From: Patescibacteria group bacterium
Lineage (GTDB): Bacteria > Patescibacteriota > Minisyncoccia > JAHIHE01
NCBI GenBank assembly: GCA_018896765.1
Contig: JAHILZ010000074.1
Location: 1 to 11,217, forward strand
Length of the DNA stretch: 11,217 bases
Reading direction: 5' to 3'
Shown: positions 1 to 6,111 of the stretch, piece after piece
Layout: each line of letters opens with the position of its first letter
Position numbering within the stretch: position 1 is the first letter of the stretch
Notes under the pieces: model-generated
What the model saw: only the letters and a program-made list of their open reading frames with translations
What the model was told of the DNA's origin: nothing
Database searches by the model: none
Program-made: the position numbers and the translations under genes

Positions 1-255
1 CGCAAGCTCCGCTTCTTTTTCATCCAAACCGATTTCGTACGCGATATTGCGGCCTCTGTCTGAAACCAAGGTTGCGTGGCGCAAGCCATGCTCGGTGTAT
101 GATAGCGCTTTAAGAGCGCTTTCTGATTCTCGAATAAATTCTAAAATCAATGGATTGCTTTTTACTTTAGCCAGCGCGATAAAATTATTAAAATTATTTT
201 TTGGCCCGCCTAGGATTGAGCTGGCCGAGGCTGGCAGATTTATTTTATTTATCAT
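1..255 (-). CDS. HD-domain metal-dependent phosphohydrolase, N-terminal part (runs off the window)
   Basis: The minus strand reads openly from ATG at 253-255 to the window edge, giving 85 residues without a stop. The protein contains TEHGLRHATLVSDRGRN at about residues 54-70, followed by IAYEIGLDEKEAELA. This His-x3-His helix (H56, H60) and the following helix resemble the start of HD/HDIG phosphohydrolase domains. The metal-binding HD pair would lie beyond the window, so activity and substrate cannot be judged. The start is supported by AAGGA on the minus strand (262-266), 6 nt upstream. That is one of only two clear Shine-Dalgarno sites in the window. The gene lies downstream of the NlpC gene, separated by a 297-bp repeat element, so it probably does not share that transcript cleanly. 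The family call is fairly sure; the specific function is unknown. Confidence 0.72.
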   Translation of the reverse strand, partial: MINKINLPASASSILGGPKNNFNNFIALAKVKSNPLILEFIRESESALKALSYTEHGLRHATLVSDRGRNIAYEIGLDEKEAELA

Positions 256-261
256 TTTTAT

Positions 262-266
262 TCCTT
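262..266 (-). promoter_or_regulatory. Shine-Dalgarno site of the HD-domain gene
   Basis: AAGGA on the minus strand lies 6 nt before the ATG at 253-255. It stands out because most genes here have no recognisable ribosome binding site, and it fixes the start codon of the HD-domain gene. Confidence 0.6.
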
Positions 267-291
267 TCTTGTTTTTTAATTAAAACCCGCT

Positions 292-588
292 TAATTAGTT
301 CTTGTTGAAATAGTAGCGAAACTCGTTCTGTCATTACTCGCCCTGTTAAATAGTAATATATTTTGCTTGCGCACATTTGGTATAAATTAGGCCTGCTGGC
401 GCTAATTTCGCGGAATCTCGCGGAATTAACGCAGAAGGATCGCGGAATATTGAAATTCCTTAACGATAAATTATCTAACAGGGCGACGCGACAATCTCTT
501 AAATCACAAACGAGACTAGAGATTGCTTCGCCCGTCTGCTGACGGGACTCGCAATGACAAAATAAACTATTTCAACAAGAACTAATTA
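292..588. mobile_element. MITE-like 297-bp element with 23-bp terminal inverted repeats
   Basis: Positions 292-314 and 566-588 are exact 23-bp inverted repeats. Inside them are a second inverted repeat (338-348 with 476-486, TCGCCCTGTTA), a hairpin CAATCTCT/AGAGATTG (492-499 with 519-526), a GC-rich dyad at 531-546, and three copies of CGCGGAAT (409, 419, 441). There is no transposase and no credible reading frame, which suggests a non-autonomous miniature element or a composite palindromic repeat. It fills the gap between the NlpC and HD-domain genes, and its right arm covers the last codons and stop of the NlpC gene. No clear target duplication is visible because the flanks are AT-rich. The repeat geometry is seen directly; mobility is inferred. 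Confidence 0.65.
531..546. repeat. GC-rich 16-bp dyad (6-4-6)
   Basis: CCCGTC-TGCT-GACGGG is a perfect 6-bp inverted repeat around a 4-nt centre inside the MITE-like element. It has the same geometry as the dyads at 708-723, 2801-2818 and 4531-4546. Confidence 0.6.
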
Positions 589-1540
589 TTCTTTTAATAG
601 AAATTAAATTATAGTATTTTAAAATCTCTGATAGATTTTCAATTACCACTCCGCCGCTTTCCCGCATGGCGCTTAAAACCAAAAAATCTCCTAAATTTTG
701 ATTTTTGTCCCGAGTGATCGGGATTGATTTTTGATTTTTCTTAATGACCACGCCGATATGCGCTTGCTTGCTTGCTCTGCGGCGCAAAAACACCAAATCG
801 CCAAAATGCGCGGCTCCAGGCTCGATTTTTTCGCCGCAAAGCGCTTGATCGCCGGAATGCCGCGGCAAAAGAATCCCGAAAATATCCGAATAAAATTTCT
901 GCGCCAACCCCGAACAATCAATGCCCCGCTCGGTCATACCTCCCAATAAATACCGAGAATTTAAATATTTTTTCAAAAAACAAATAAATTTTTTCTGAAC
1001 ATCTTTAGTCAAACGAATTCTTAATATTTCATTTTTCTTTGCTCGCTTACCCTTTATCCACTTCTTATCTGATACTTGATACTTGATACTTGATACTTGA
1101 TACTTATTTATCCACCCAATCGCGAGATCGCAAGTCTGCGCCAAGCGCCAATTGCCTTTCCGCGCTAATATCCTCACGAAATCGCCTTTTAGCGCCTGGC
1201 TGGCTCTTGTTTTTCCAATTATATTTTTTTTATCTGATAATTTTGCCCATATATCGGCAACTTCGGCCGTTATAACGCCCCATCCAATTTCCAGCTTATT
1301 TTTTGAATCGCTTAAAACCTTAATTTTATTCTCGACTTTACTGTTTTTTATAATCTCTTTTGTGGCCAAAAAAACTTCATTTTTTTGCTTCTCGGATAAA
1401 ACTACCCCATCCAAAACAATAACGCCATTGAAGCTTTTCGCTTTCACATCAAAAATTACAGCGCCATATTTCTCTTCATAGCGAGTTTTGATTTTTTTCA
1501 GCTCTTTTTTAATTAGCAAGATTAATGCTTTATCTAACAT
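572..1540 (-). CDS. NlpC/P60-family cysteine peptidase with SH3-like domain
   Basis: This 322-residue protein is probably a gamma-D-glutamyl-L-diamino acid endopeptidase of the YkfC type, cutting peptidoglycan stem peptides. Residues 1-78 form a lysine-rich alpha/beta region of unknown kind. Residues 84-145 (GWGVITAEVADIW onward, ending IGWIN) look like a bacterial SH3 domain. Residues 185-315 form the NlpC/P60 domain, with GGMTERGIDCSGL (nucleophile C209) and QAHIGVVI (H261). The usual third residue, His in an iHAS-like strand, appears as Ser (LVLSAMRESGGV, near 290). No signal peptide or membrane segment is visible, so a cytoplasmic muropeptide-recycling role is possible. Three repeat features sit in the coding DNA: a heptanucleotide tandem repeat, a 16-bp dyad and the 3' overlap with the MITE-like element. 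The family is sure; the substrate is inferred. Confidence 0.88.
   Translation of the reverse strand: MLDKALILLIKKELKKIKTRYEEKYGAVIFDVKAKSFNGVIVLDGVVLSEKQKNEVFLATKEIIKNSKVENKIKVLSDSKNKLEIGWGVITAEVADIWAKLSDKKNIIGKTRASQALKGDFVRILARKGNWRLAQTCDLAIGWINKYQVSSIKYQVSDKKWIKGKRAKKNEILRIRLTKDVQKKFICFLKKYLNSRYLLGGMTERGIDCSGLAQKFYSDIFGILLPRHSGDQALCGEKIEPGAAHFGDLVFLRRRASKQAHIGVVIKKNQKSIPITRDKNQNLGDFLVLSAMRESGGVVIENLSEILKYYNLISIKRIISSC
698..733. repeat. 16-bp dyad flanked by 10-bp direct repeats, inside the NlpC gene
   Basis: TCCCGA-GTGA-TCGGGA (708-723) is a perfect 6-bp inverted repeat with a 4-nt centre. It is directly abutted by TTGATTTTTG on both sides (698-707 and 724-733). It encodes part of a Lys/Asn/Gln-rich stretch (KKNQKSIPITRDKNQNLG) between the catalytic-His strand and the next strand of the NlpC/P60 domain, where family members usually have a short turn. 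It looks like an insertion tolerated in frame. Confidence 0.6.
1071..1105. repeat. Heptanucleotide tandem repeat, five exact copies, inside the NlpC gene
   Basis: GATACTT is repeated five times without error over 35 bp. On the coding (minus) strand it gives the near-duplicate heptapeptides KYQVSSI and KYQVSDK, which link the SH3-like domain to the NlpC/P60 domain. Seven is not a multiple of three, so gain or loss of one unit would shift the reading frame before the catalytic domain. Confidence 0.9.
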
Positions 1541-1719
1541 TTATTCATATTAACATATTAACACTAACTCATTTAAACATATTAGCATCCTAACATTTTA
1601 ACATAAAACAAAAACATTTAATTTGAAAAGCGGTATAAATATCTGTTAAAATGTTTAAATGCTAGAATGTTAGAATGATTTTGTTAAAATGCTAATATGT
1701 TTAAATGTTTGGATGATTT
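1541..1719. repeat. AT-rich spacer with inverted and direct repeats between mraY and the NlpC gene
   Basis: This spacer is built from variants of one word, TGTTAAAATG and its complement. An exact 17-bp inverted repeat pairs 1570-1586 with 1691-1707. CATTTTAACA at 1594-1603 is the complement of TGTTAAAATG at 1644-1653 and 1682-1691. The sequence could fold into a long AU-rich hairpin. No gene, clear promoter or U-tracted terminator is seen. Confidence 0.7.
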
Positions 1720-2763
1720 TTATTTCGTAACCGTCGCCACAATCAGCCCTACCGCCGCGGCCATTCCGGAAATTATCCAAAAACGCATTGTTACTTTTGT
1801 TTCGGGCCAGCCCAAAGCTTCAAAATGATGATGAATCGGCGTACTTAAAAATATTTTCTTTCCCCGATATTTTCTTGAAATCATCTGGATAATTACCGAT
1901 CCGGACTCAATTACTAAAATTATAGCAATAATAGGTAAAATATAAACCGTGTCTGTCAGTATTGCAATAATGCCCAGCGTGGTTCCCAGCGCCATAGAAC
2001 CTGTATCGCCCATAAAAAACATTGCCGGATAAATATTATACCAAACAAACGCAAGCAAAGTGCCCAAAATCGCAGCGATAAATATTGTTAGCTCGATATT
2101 TCCTTGCATAAAAGCGATCATCGCGTAAGCGCTAAATGATGTCAGAGCTACGCCTCCGGCCAAACCATCAAGTCCGTCAGTTTCATTTAAAGAAAAAGAA
2201 GTGGCCACCACAACTAAAATAAAAAGTGGAACATACCAAATTCCTAAAAACACCTCGCCTATTCCCGGTATGGTAATCGAACTCCAATTTAATACAACAT
2301 AAAGCCACCATGCCCCGCCAATTGCAACTAGAGAATAAAGTAAAAGCCGTATTTTAACGCTAAGCCCTCCTCCATTTAATCCTATCCTTTTAATATTAAG
2401 CCAATCATCAAAAGCGCCGACTATGCCGGCAATTACTAGCGCTCCCAATGGAAGATATGTATGGCTTTTAGTCAAAAAATTCAATCGATCAAATATTGAA
2501 TCCGGAAAAATATTCGCCAAAAAAGCAAAACCTAAAGCAAGCGCCAAAACCGGCACCCATATTATCAAACCGCCCATTGTCGGAGTGCCGGATTTTTTTT
2601 GATGCAACGCGGTAAAAACCGGCGTATTGCCTTCGGCGCGAATGCTTTTGCCCATTTTATGGCGAATTAAAAACCTGATAAACGCCGGCGTAACCGCCCA
2701 TGCGGCGATAAACGCAATTATAAAAACGATTAGAACGCCGATAATTTCACGAGAGTAAACCAT
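1720..2763 (-). CDS. mraY: Phospho-N-acetylmuramoyl-pentapeptide-transferase (MraY)
   Basis: MraY is the integral membrane enzyme that transfers phospho-MurNAc-pentapeptide from UDP to undecaprenyl phosphate, forming lipid I at the cytoplasmic face. The 347 residues match the usual length and are strongly hydrophobic, with about ten membrane segments. Signature motifs occur in order: GTPTMGG (59-65), the Asp pair in GAFDDWLN (D119, D120), the catalytic loop NETDGLDGLAGG (193-204), FMGDTGS (250-256), and the histidine motif PIHHHFE (309-315). The ATG at 2761-2763 lies just after an AT-rich tract with no clear Shine-Dalgarno site. The gene follows dacA by 96 bp and precedes the NlpC peptidase, forming a small cell-wall cluster. 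It is isolated from the classical dcw order (no murF or murD next to it). The identification is very sure. Confidence 0.97.
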   Translation of the reverse strand: MVYSREIIGVLIVFIIAFIAAWAVTPAFIRFLIRHKMGKSIRAEGNTPVFTALHQKKSGTPTMGGLIIWVPVLALALGFAFLANIFPDSIFDRLNFLTKSHTYLPLGALVIAGIVGAFDDWLNIKRIGLNGGGLSVKIRLLLYSLVAIGGAWWLYVVLNWSSITIPGIGEVFLGIWYVPLFILVVVATSFSLNETDGLDGLAGGVALTSFSAYAMIAFMQGNIELTIFIAAILGTLLAFVWYNIYPAMFFMGDTGSMALGTTLGIIAILTDTVYILPIIAIILVIESGSVIIQMISRKYRGKKIFLSTPIHHHFEALGWPETKVTMRFWIISGMAAAVGLIVATVTK

Positions 2764-2770
2764 AATTTCA

Positions 2771-2855
2771 AGTTAAAAATTAAAAATTAAAAATGAATGT
2801 GTCCCGAGGACTCGGGACTCCAAAACTTTTCACTTTGCGCTTTGAACTTTTAACT
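2771..2855. repeat. Spacer repeat with GC-rich dyad between dacA and mraY
   Basis: GTCCCGAG-GA-CTCGGGAC (2801-2818) is a perfect palindromic arm pair. On its left are three tandem AAAAATT-type units; on its right is an ACTTTGCGCTTTGAACTTTT tract. The outer ends AGTTAAAA (2771-2778) and TTTTAACT (2848-2855) are inverted copies. On the minus strand the hairpin is not directly followed by a U tract, so it is at best a weak terminator downstream of dacA. Confidence 0.6.
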
Positions 2856-2859
2856 ATTC

Positions 2860-3894
2860 TTACTTCCACTCATACGTATCCCAAACCCAATTTATCAATT
2901 TTTCCATTTCCAAGAATCTGCCATTAGCGCCGATTACCACGGCCACTATCCGATGCTGGCGCGTTGAATCTTCGACTACCAAAAGCAGAGATTCTCCCGC
3001 CTCATCCGTATATCCGGTTTTTCCGCCGACTATTCCGGGCAAACTTCCCAAAAGCTTATTGGTATTTTTTATAAAATGATCGTTCTTGCCATCCTCTGAT
3101 TTTATATTTATTTTATCAATTCTCGTTATATTGAAAATTTCAGGATAACTTTTAAGAAGGCTCCTTGATAATTCCACGACATTTTTTGCGGTAGAATAAT
3201 TATCTCGTTCGTCAATGCCATCAGGATTAATAAAATGCGTACCGGCTAAACCTTCTTTTTTAGCAAAATTATTCATTAATCCAACAAAATAACCGATCCC
3301 TTGCTCTTTTAAATTATTTTTTTCTGTAATATCCTCCGCGATCGCTCGAGCCGCGTCATTGCTTGAAGCAATAAGCATTATTTTTAAAAGCTCGCCCGCT
3401 TTTATTTTCTCGCCAACCAGCAAGGAACCGCTATCTCCTTCCGCCCGAACCGCTGATTCGCTTATTTCAACAACATTATCAAGGCTATAATTTCCAGCCT
3501 TAATTATCAAATTGGAATTTTCAGTTTTTACAAAATCCAGCATAGCGCCCGCAGTCGCGAGCTTGGTAAGACTGGCGATTTTAACTTTTTTTTCCGCGTC
3601 TTTTTCATAAAGCGTCTGGCCGCTAAAATCATCGACTGCCAAAACAGACTTGGCATTAATTAAAATATTTTCTTTTCCCGCCTTTCTATTCGGCGCTAAA
3701 ATTTGCTCAAGCGGCAAAACATAATTCCGACGCGAAAAAAACGCATTTTTTCTATTTTCCGGCTCTTTTGGCGCGCCGCGGTCGATTTCGATGTTTTTTG
3801 TTTTCTCTGAAAAAACCGGATGAGAAATAACTTCAAACGAAATCCCGAAAAAAACCAATGGCGCGCTCATTAAAACAATAATTTTCTTTCTCAT
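2860..3894 (-). CDS. dacA: D-alanyl-D-alanine carboxypeptidase (peptidase S11, PBP5/DacA type)
   Basis: This serine D,D-carboxypeptidase removes the terminal D-Ala from peptidoglycan pentapeptides outside the membrane, limiting cross-linking. The 344-residue protein has an N-terminal hydrophobic segment (about residues 4-24) that serves as signal or anchor, and a charged linker to about residue 75. The catalytic domain follows with all three penicillin-binding motifs: S108-L-T-K111 (IASLTKLATA), S177-S-N179 (ASSNDAARA) and K292-T-G (GGKTGYTDEAG). It ends in a Trp-rich tail (INWVWDTYEWK) soon after the catalytic domain. The PBP5-type C-terminal beta domain and amphipathic anchor are therefore absent, so the N-terminal helix is probably the only membrane tether. 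Its ATG overlaps the scpB TGA (ATGA), implying translational coupling. The enzyme class is very sure; the symbol is by family. Confidence 0.94.
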   Translation of the reverse strand: MRKKIIVLMSAPLVFFGISFEVISHPVFSEKTKNIEIDRGAPKEPENRKNAFFSRRNYVLPLEQILAPNRKAGKENILINAKSVLAVDDFSGQTLYEKDAEKKVKIASLTKLATAGAMLDFVKTENSNLIIKAGNYSLDNVVEISESAVRAEGDSGSLLVGEKIKAGELLKIMLIASSNDAARAIAEDITEKNNLKEQGIGYFVGLMNNFAKKEGLAGTHFINPDGIDERDNYSTAKNVVELSRSLLKSYPEIFNITRIDKINIKSEDGKNDHFIKNTNKLLGSLPGIVGGKTGYTDEAGESLLLVVEDSTRQHRIVAVVIGANGRFLEMEKLINWVWDTYEWK

Positions 3895-4430
3895 GTTGGT
3901 TTTACTTTCTCGGCTTCTTTTTTTAATTCTTCGTATCGGGGCAAATCCTCTATTCGAGCAAAATTAAGCTTCTTCAAAAAATCAAAACTTATCTTATAAT
4001 GCCAGCTTCTCGAATCATTTGGATTTTCAATTCTATCAATTAATCCTCTGAGCAATAAATACCTCAAAGTAAAAGTGCAGTTTACTCCCCTGACCTGCTC
4101 CACTTCAATCCTTGTCAAAGGCCCGCGGTAAGCAACTATAGCCAAGGTTTCAAGCGAAGAGCGAGTCAATCCTTGTTCCATTTCATTTTTCAAAAAATCA
4201 TTGATATATTCCGCGTTCTCGGAATTAGTCGCTAACTGAATTTCATTATCTTTTTCAATGATCCTAATGCCGCGATTAGCGGAAACAAAATCCTGTTTCA
4301 GGATTTCAATTCCCCTTTTTATCTCCCCGCCGCTAAGCTTAGCGATTGTCGCAATCTTTTTAACCTTGATTGGTTCTCCGGAAACAAACAAGATGCTTTC
4401 AATGATCGATTTAAGTTTATTGGAATCCAT
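3891..4430 (-). CDS. scpB: Segregation and condensation protein B (ScpB)
   Basis: ScpB is the winged-helix (kite) subunit that binds ScpA and, with SMC, forms the bacterial condensin that compacts and segregates the chromosome. The 179-residue protein opens with the typical NKLKSIIESILFVSGEPIKV, then two winged-helix units (about 1-80 and 90-165). It includes the conserved ETLAIVAYRGPLTRIEVEQVRGV helix-turn region and LLLRGLIDRI. The length matches the family. The stop TGA at 3891-3893 overlaps the ATG of dacA. It lies downstream of scpA in the usual order, but the two are separated by about 266 bp of repeat-rich spacer, whereas in many genomes they abut. The identification is very sure. Confidence 0.95.
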   Translation of the reverse strand: MDSNKLKSIIESILFVSGEPIKVKKIATIAKLSGGEIKRGIEILKQDFVSANRGIRIIEKDNEIQLATNSENAEYINDFLKNEMEQGLTRSSLETLAIVAYRGPLTRIEVEQVRGVNCTFTLRYLLLRGLIDRIENPNDSRSWHYKISFDFLKKLNFARIEDLPRYEELKKEAEKVKPT

Positions 4431-4496
4431 ATTATAAATTCAAAATTTATAAATAAAAGTTAAAAATGACAGATTAAAATAATAAAAACCTCCGCT

Positions 4497-4621
4497 AATG
4501 TCAAATTCCAAAATCCAAATGTCAATTCAATTCGCCAGCCGGCGAACAAAATCCAAATGTCAAAAATATAAATTTGACATTTAATCATTTGACATTGATT
4601 TGACATTTGAAATTTGACATT
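4497..4621. repeat. Repeat cluster between scpA and scpB: 16-bp dyad in 17-bp direct repeats plus TTTGACATT hairpin
   Basis: A 17-bp direct repeat (4509-4525 and 4547-4563) brackets the dyad TTCGCC-AGCC-GGCGAA (4531-4546). AATGTCAAA/T occurs at 4497, 4518 and 4556, and its inverted form TTTGACATT at 4573, 4588, 4599 and 4613. The left half can therefore pair with the right half as a long hairpin in the scpA-scpB transcript. The rest of the 4431-4696 spacer is AT-rich, with no gene visible. Confidence 0.7.
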
Positions 4622-4696
4622 TGAGTTTTAAAAACGACTTTAAAATATTAAGATTTACATTTTGCATTAAAAAAATTTAAAATGCCGCTAATTACT

Positions 4697-5410
4697 TCAC
4701 TGAATAGCCTCTTTCTTGCTGATCATTATCTCTCCGAATATTTCTTTCTGCTCGACAGTAATTATTTTGGCTTTAAAAAGTTCCAGAATCGCCAGAAAAG
4801 TCACTATAATTTCCGTCTTATCTTTCGCTCTTGCGGTCAATATTTTAAAACTCGTTTCAATTCTGTGCCGTAAAGACGACTTTAACTCAATTATCTTTTG
4901 CTCAAGCGTCATTACTTCTTTTATGCTTTCTTCGGCAAGTTTTTCCGCCTTAGGCATTTCCGCCAATATCCGGCTCATTGTTTTTTCGAGTATCCCCGCG
5001 TCAATATCCGGCGGCGGAAAAAAACCCTGCTTTACCCCTTCAAAACCTTTTCGGCTGAAAGAAAATTGGCGCTTGTCGAATCGCGCTCCGAGCAATTGTG
5101 AAACTTCCTTGAATTTTTTGTACATAGCCAATCTCGCTTCAAGATCCTGAATAGATTCTTCCTCGTCCGGCGTCAATTCCAATATCGGCAACAGCGCTTT
5201 TGATTTGATTAAAATCAATCTCGCGGCCACGACCAAAAAATCAGCCAGATTATCGGACGAAATATCCAAATTTTCCCGTAAATGCCCCAGATAGCTATCG
5301 GTAACTTTTGCCAGCGATATCCGCGTAATTTCAAGCTTTTCTTTTTGAATCAATTCCAAAAGCAAATCCAGCGGACCTTCAAACTGTTCGAGTTTTACCG
5401 TAAACGACAT
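4697..5410 (-). CDS. scpA: Segregation and condensation protein A (ScpA)
   Basis: ScpA is the kleisin subunit that bridges the SMC heads and binds ScpB. The 237-residue protein starts with the hallmark VKLEQFEGPLDLLLELIQKE (about 5-24), followed by ITRISLAKVTDSYLGHL and DNLADFLVVAARLILIKSKALLP, the N-terminal helical region that contacts the SMC coiled-coil neck. A middle helical linker binds ScpB. The C-terminal winged helix (about 170-230, VTFLAILELFKAKIITVEQKEIFGEI) contacts the SMC cap. Length and layout are normal. There is no Shine-Dalgarno site before the ATG at 5408-5410. The upstream spacer is an AT-rich inverted-repeat tract. scpB and dacA follow. The identification is very sure. 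Confidence 0.95.
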   Translation of the reverse strand: MSFTVKLEQFEGPLDLLLELIQKEKLEITRISLAKVTDSYLGHLRENLDISSDNLADFLVVAARLILIKSKALLPILELTPDEEESIQDLEARLAMYKKFKEVSQLLGARFDKRQFSFSRKGFEGVKQGFFPPPDIDAGILEKTMSRILAEMPKAEKLAEESIKEVMTLEQKIIELKSSLRHRIETSFKILTARAKDKTEIIVTFLAILELFKAKIITVEQKEIFGEIMISKKEAIQ

Positions 5411-5419
5411 CTTAAGTAA

Positions 5420-5519
5420 TTTTAAAGTCTAAATTTAAAATTTTAAATGAAATCCTAAATGATTAAATTTTAAAATTTATTAATTTAGCTTTGATTTAGA
5501 CTTTAAAATTTAGACTTTA
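5420..5519. repeat. AT-rich inverted repeat between the YbaK-like gene and scpA
   Basis: A 14-bp exact inverted repeat pairs 5420-5433 with 5495-5508. The word TTTAGACTTTA is also repeated directly at 5495-5505 and 5509-5519. The tract fills nearly the whole 120-bp spacer. A hairpin here would lie just upstream of the scpA start. Confidence 0.65.
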
Positions 5520-5530
5520 GCCTTATAAAA

Positions 5531-6067
5531 TTACTTTTTTGATTTAGAGAAACTACCTTTTGTGATTTTTTCAATTTTTTCAATATGGCCTTCATTTATT
5601 ATTACAGATTCCCCAAAGCCTCCGGCATTTATAACCAACTTCTTTGCTTTCAAAAGCGATTTATCAATAAACGCCGGCAGTTTAAACAAGCTTCCGAATG
5701 GCGGCACTGTTCCGCCTTTTTTAATCTTAATAATATTTTTCTTGATAATCGCTTCGGCCGCAAAATCAATCTCTTTTACAACTCTAAAAACTTTTTTCTC
5801 GGCCTTTGCGGTTTTTTTCAGCCAATCATTATATAATTTTTTGAATTTTTCCTTGTCAAAATTCTTATCCGCAGGAATTGACGCAATCACATACTGAGCT
5901 ACTTTGCCTATGCCCAGCTTCAACACCACAGTTTTTACCACTTCTTTCGGTTTAATCTTAAGCGTATTCGCCTTATCCAAAGCCGTATAAACAGTCTTGT
6001 GTTTTACGATTTCATATTTTATTTTAGCGTCTTTCAATAATTTTTCAAGATTTTTTATAATTGGCAT
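5531..6067 (-). CDS. YbaK/ProX-type aminoacyl-tRNA editing domain protein
   Basis: The family consists of free-standing deacylases (YbaK, ProX and relatives) that hydrolyse mischarged aminoacyl-tRNAs in trans, such as Cys- or Ala-tRNA(Pro). The 178-residue protein shows the family pattern: VYTALDKANTLKIKPKEVVKTVVLK, with TA at 28-29 and the conserved Lys of KEVVKTVV (K45). It also has IASIPADKNF, the loop GGTVPPFGSLFKLPAFIDKSLL (118 onward, D135) and VINAGGFGESV (145-155). The C-terminal lysine- and serine-rich tail and the charged insert at 70-100 make it slightly longer than typical members. The start is supported by AGGA (minus, 6077-6080), 9 nt upstream. The substrate cannot be told from sequence. 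Sure of the family, not of specificity. Confidence 0.88.
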   Translation of the reverse strand: MPIIKNLEKLLKDAKIKYEIVKHKTVYTALDKANTLKIKPKEVVKTVVLKLGIGKVAQYVIASIPADKNFDKEKFKKLYNDWLKKTAKAEKKVFRVVKEIDFAAEAIIKKNIIKIKKGGTVPPFGSLFKLPAFIDKSLLKAKKLVINAGGFGESVIINEGHIEKIEKITKGSFSKSKK

Positions 6068-6076
6068 AGTTTTTTA

Positions 6077-6080
6077 TCCT
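6077..6080 (-). promoter_or_regulatory. Shine-Dalgarno site of the YbaK-like gene
   Basis: AGAGAGGAT on the minus strand places AGGA 9 nt before the ATG at 6065-6067. This is one of the two good ribosome binding sites in the window and supports that start. Confidence 0.5.
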
Positions 6081-6093
6081 CTCTGTTTTAAAA

Positions 6094-6109
6094 ATTAATT
6101 GTTAAAAAT
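6094..6109. repeat. 16-bp direct repeat, copy at the 3' side of the Kunitz/PrcB gene
   Basis: ATTAATTGTTAAAAAT here is identical to 7670-7685. The copy ends 2 nt from the stop codon of the gene at 6112-7662. See the partner copy. Confidence 0.65.
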
Positions 6110-6111
6110 GT

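Noticed and set aside
47..283. Plus-strand open frame of 78 codons at the left edge
   Set aside because: The minus strand here encodes the HD-domain protein with a good Shine-Dalgarno site; the plus frame has no ribosome site and no family pattern.
2801..2818. GC-rich dyad as an intrinsic terminator after dacA
   Set aside because: The 7-bp stem is not followed by a T run on the minus strand, so a functional terminator is not supported; kept only as a repeat.
4573..4621. TTGACA-like hexamers as promoters for scpB
   Set aside because: The TTGACAT words are part of a repeated hairpin tract on the plus strand, and scpB is on the minus strand; no matching -10 at suitable spacing was seen in the right orientation.
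4716..5150. Plus-strand open frame of 144 codons opposite scpA
   Set aside because: scpA is unmistakable on the other strand; the plus frame is Ser/Ile/Phe-rich low-information sequence.
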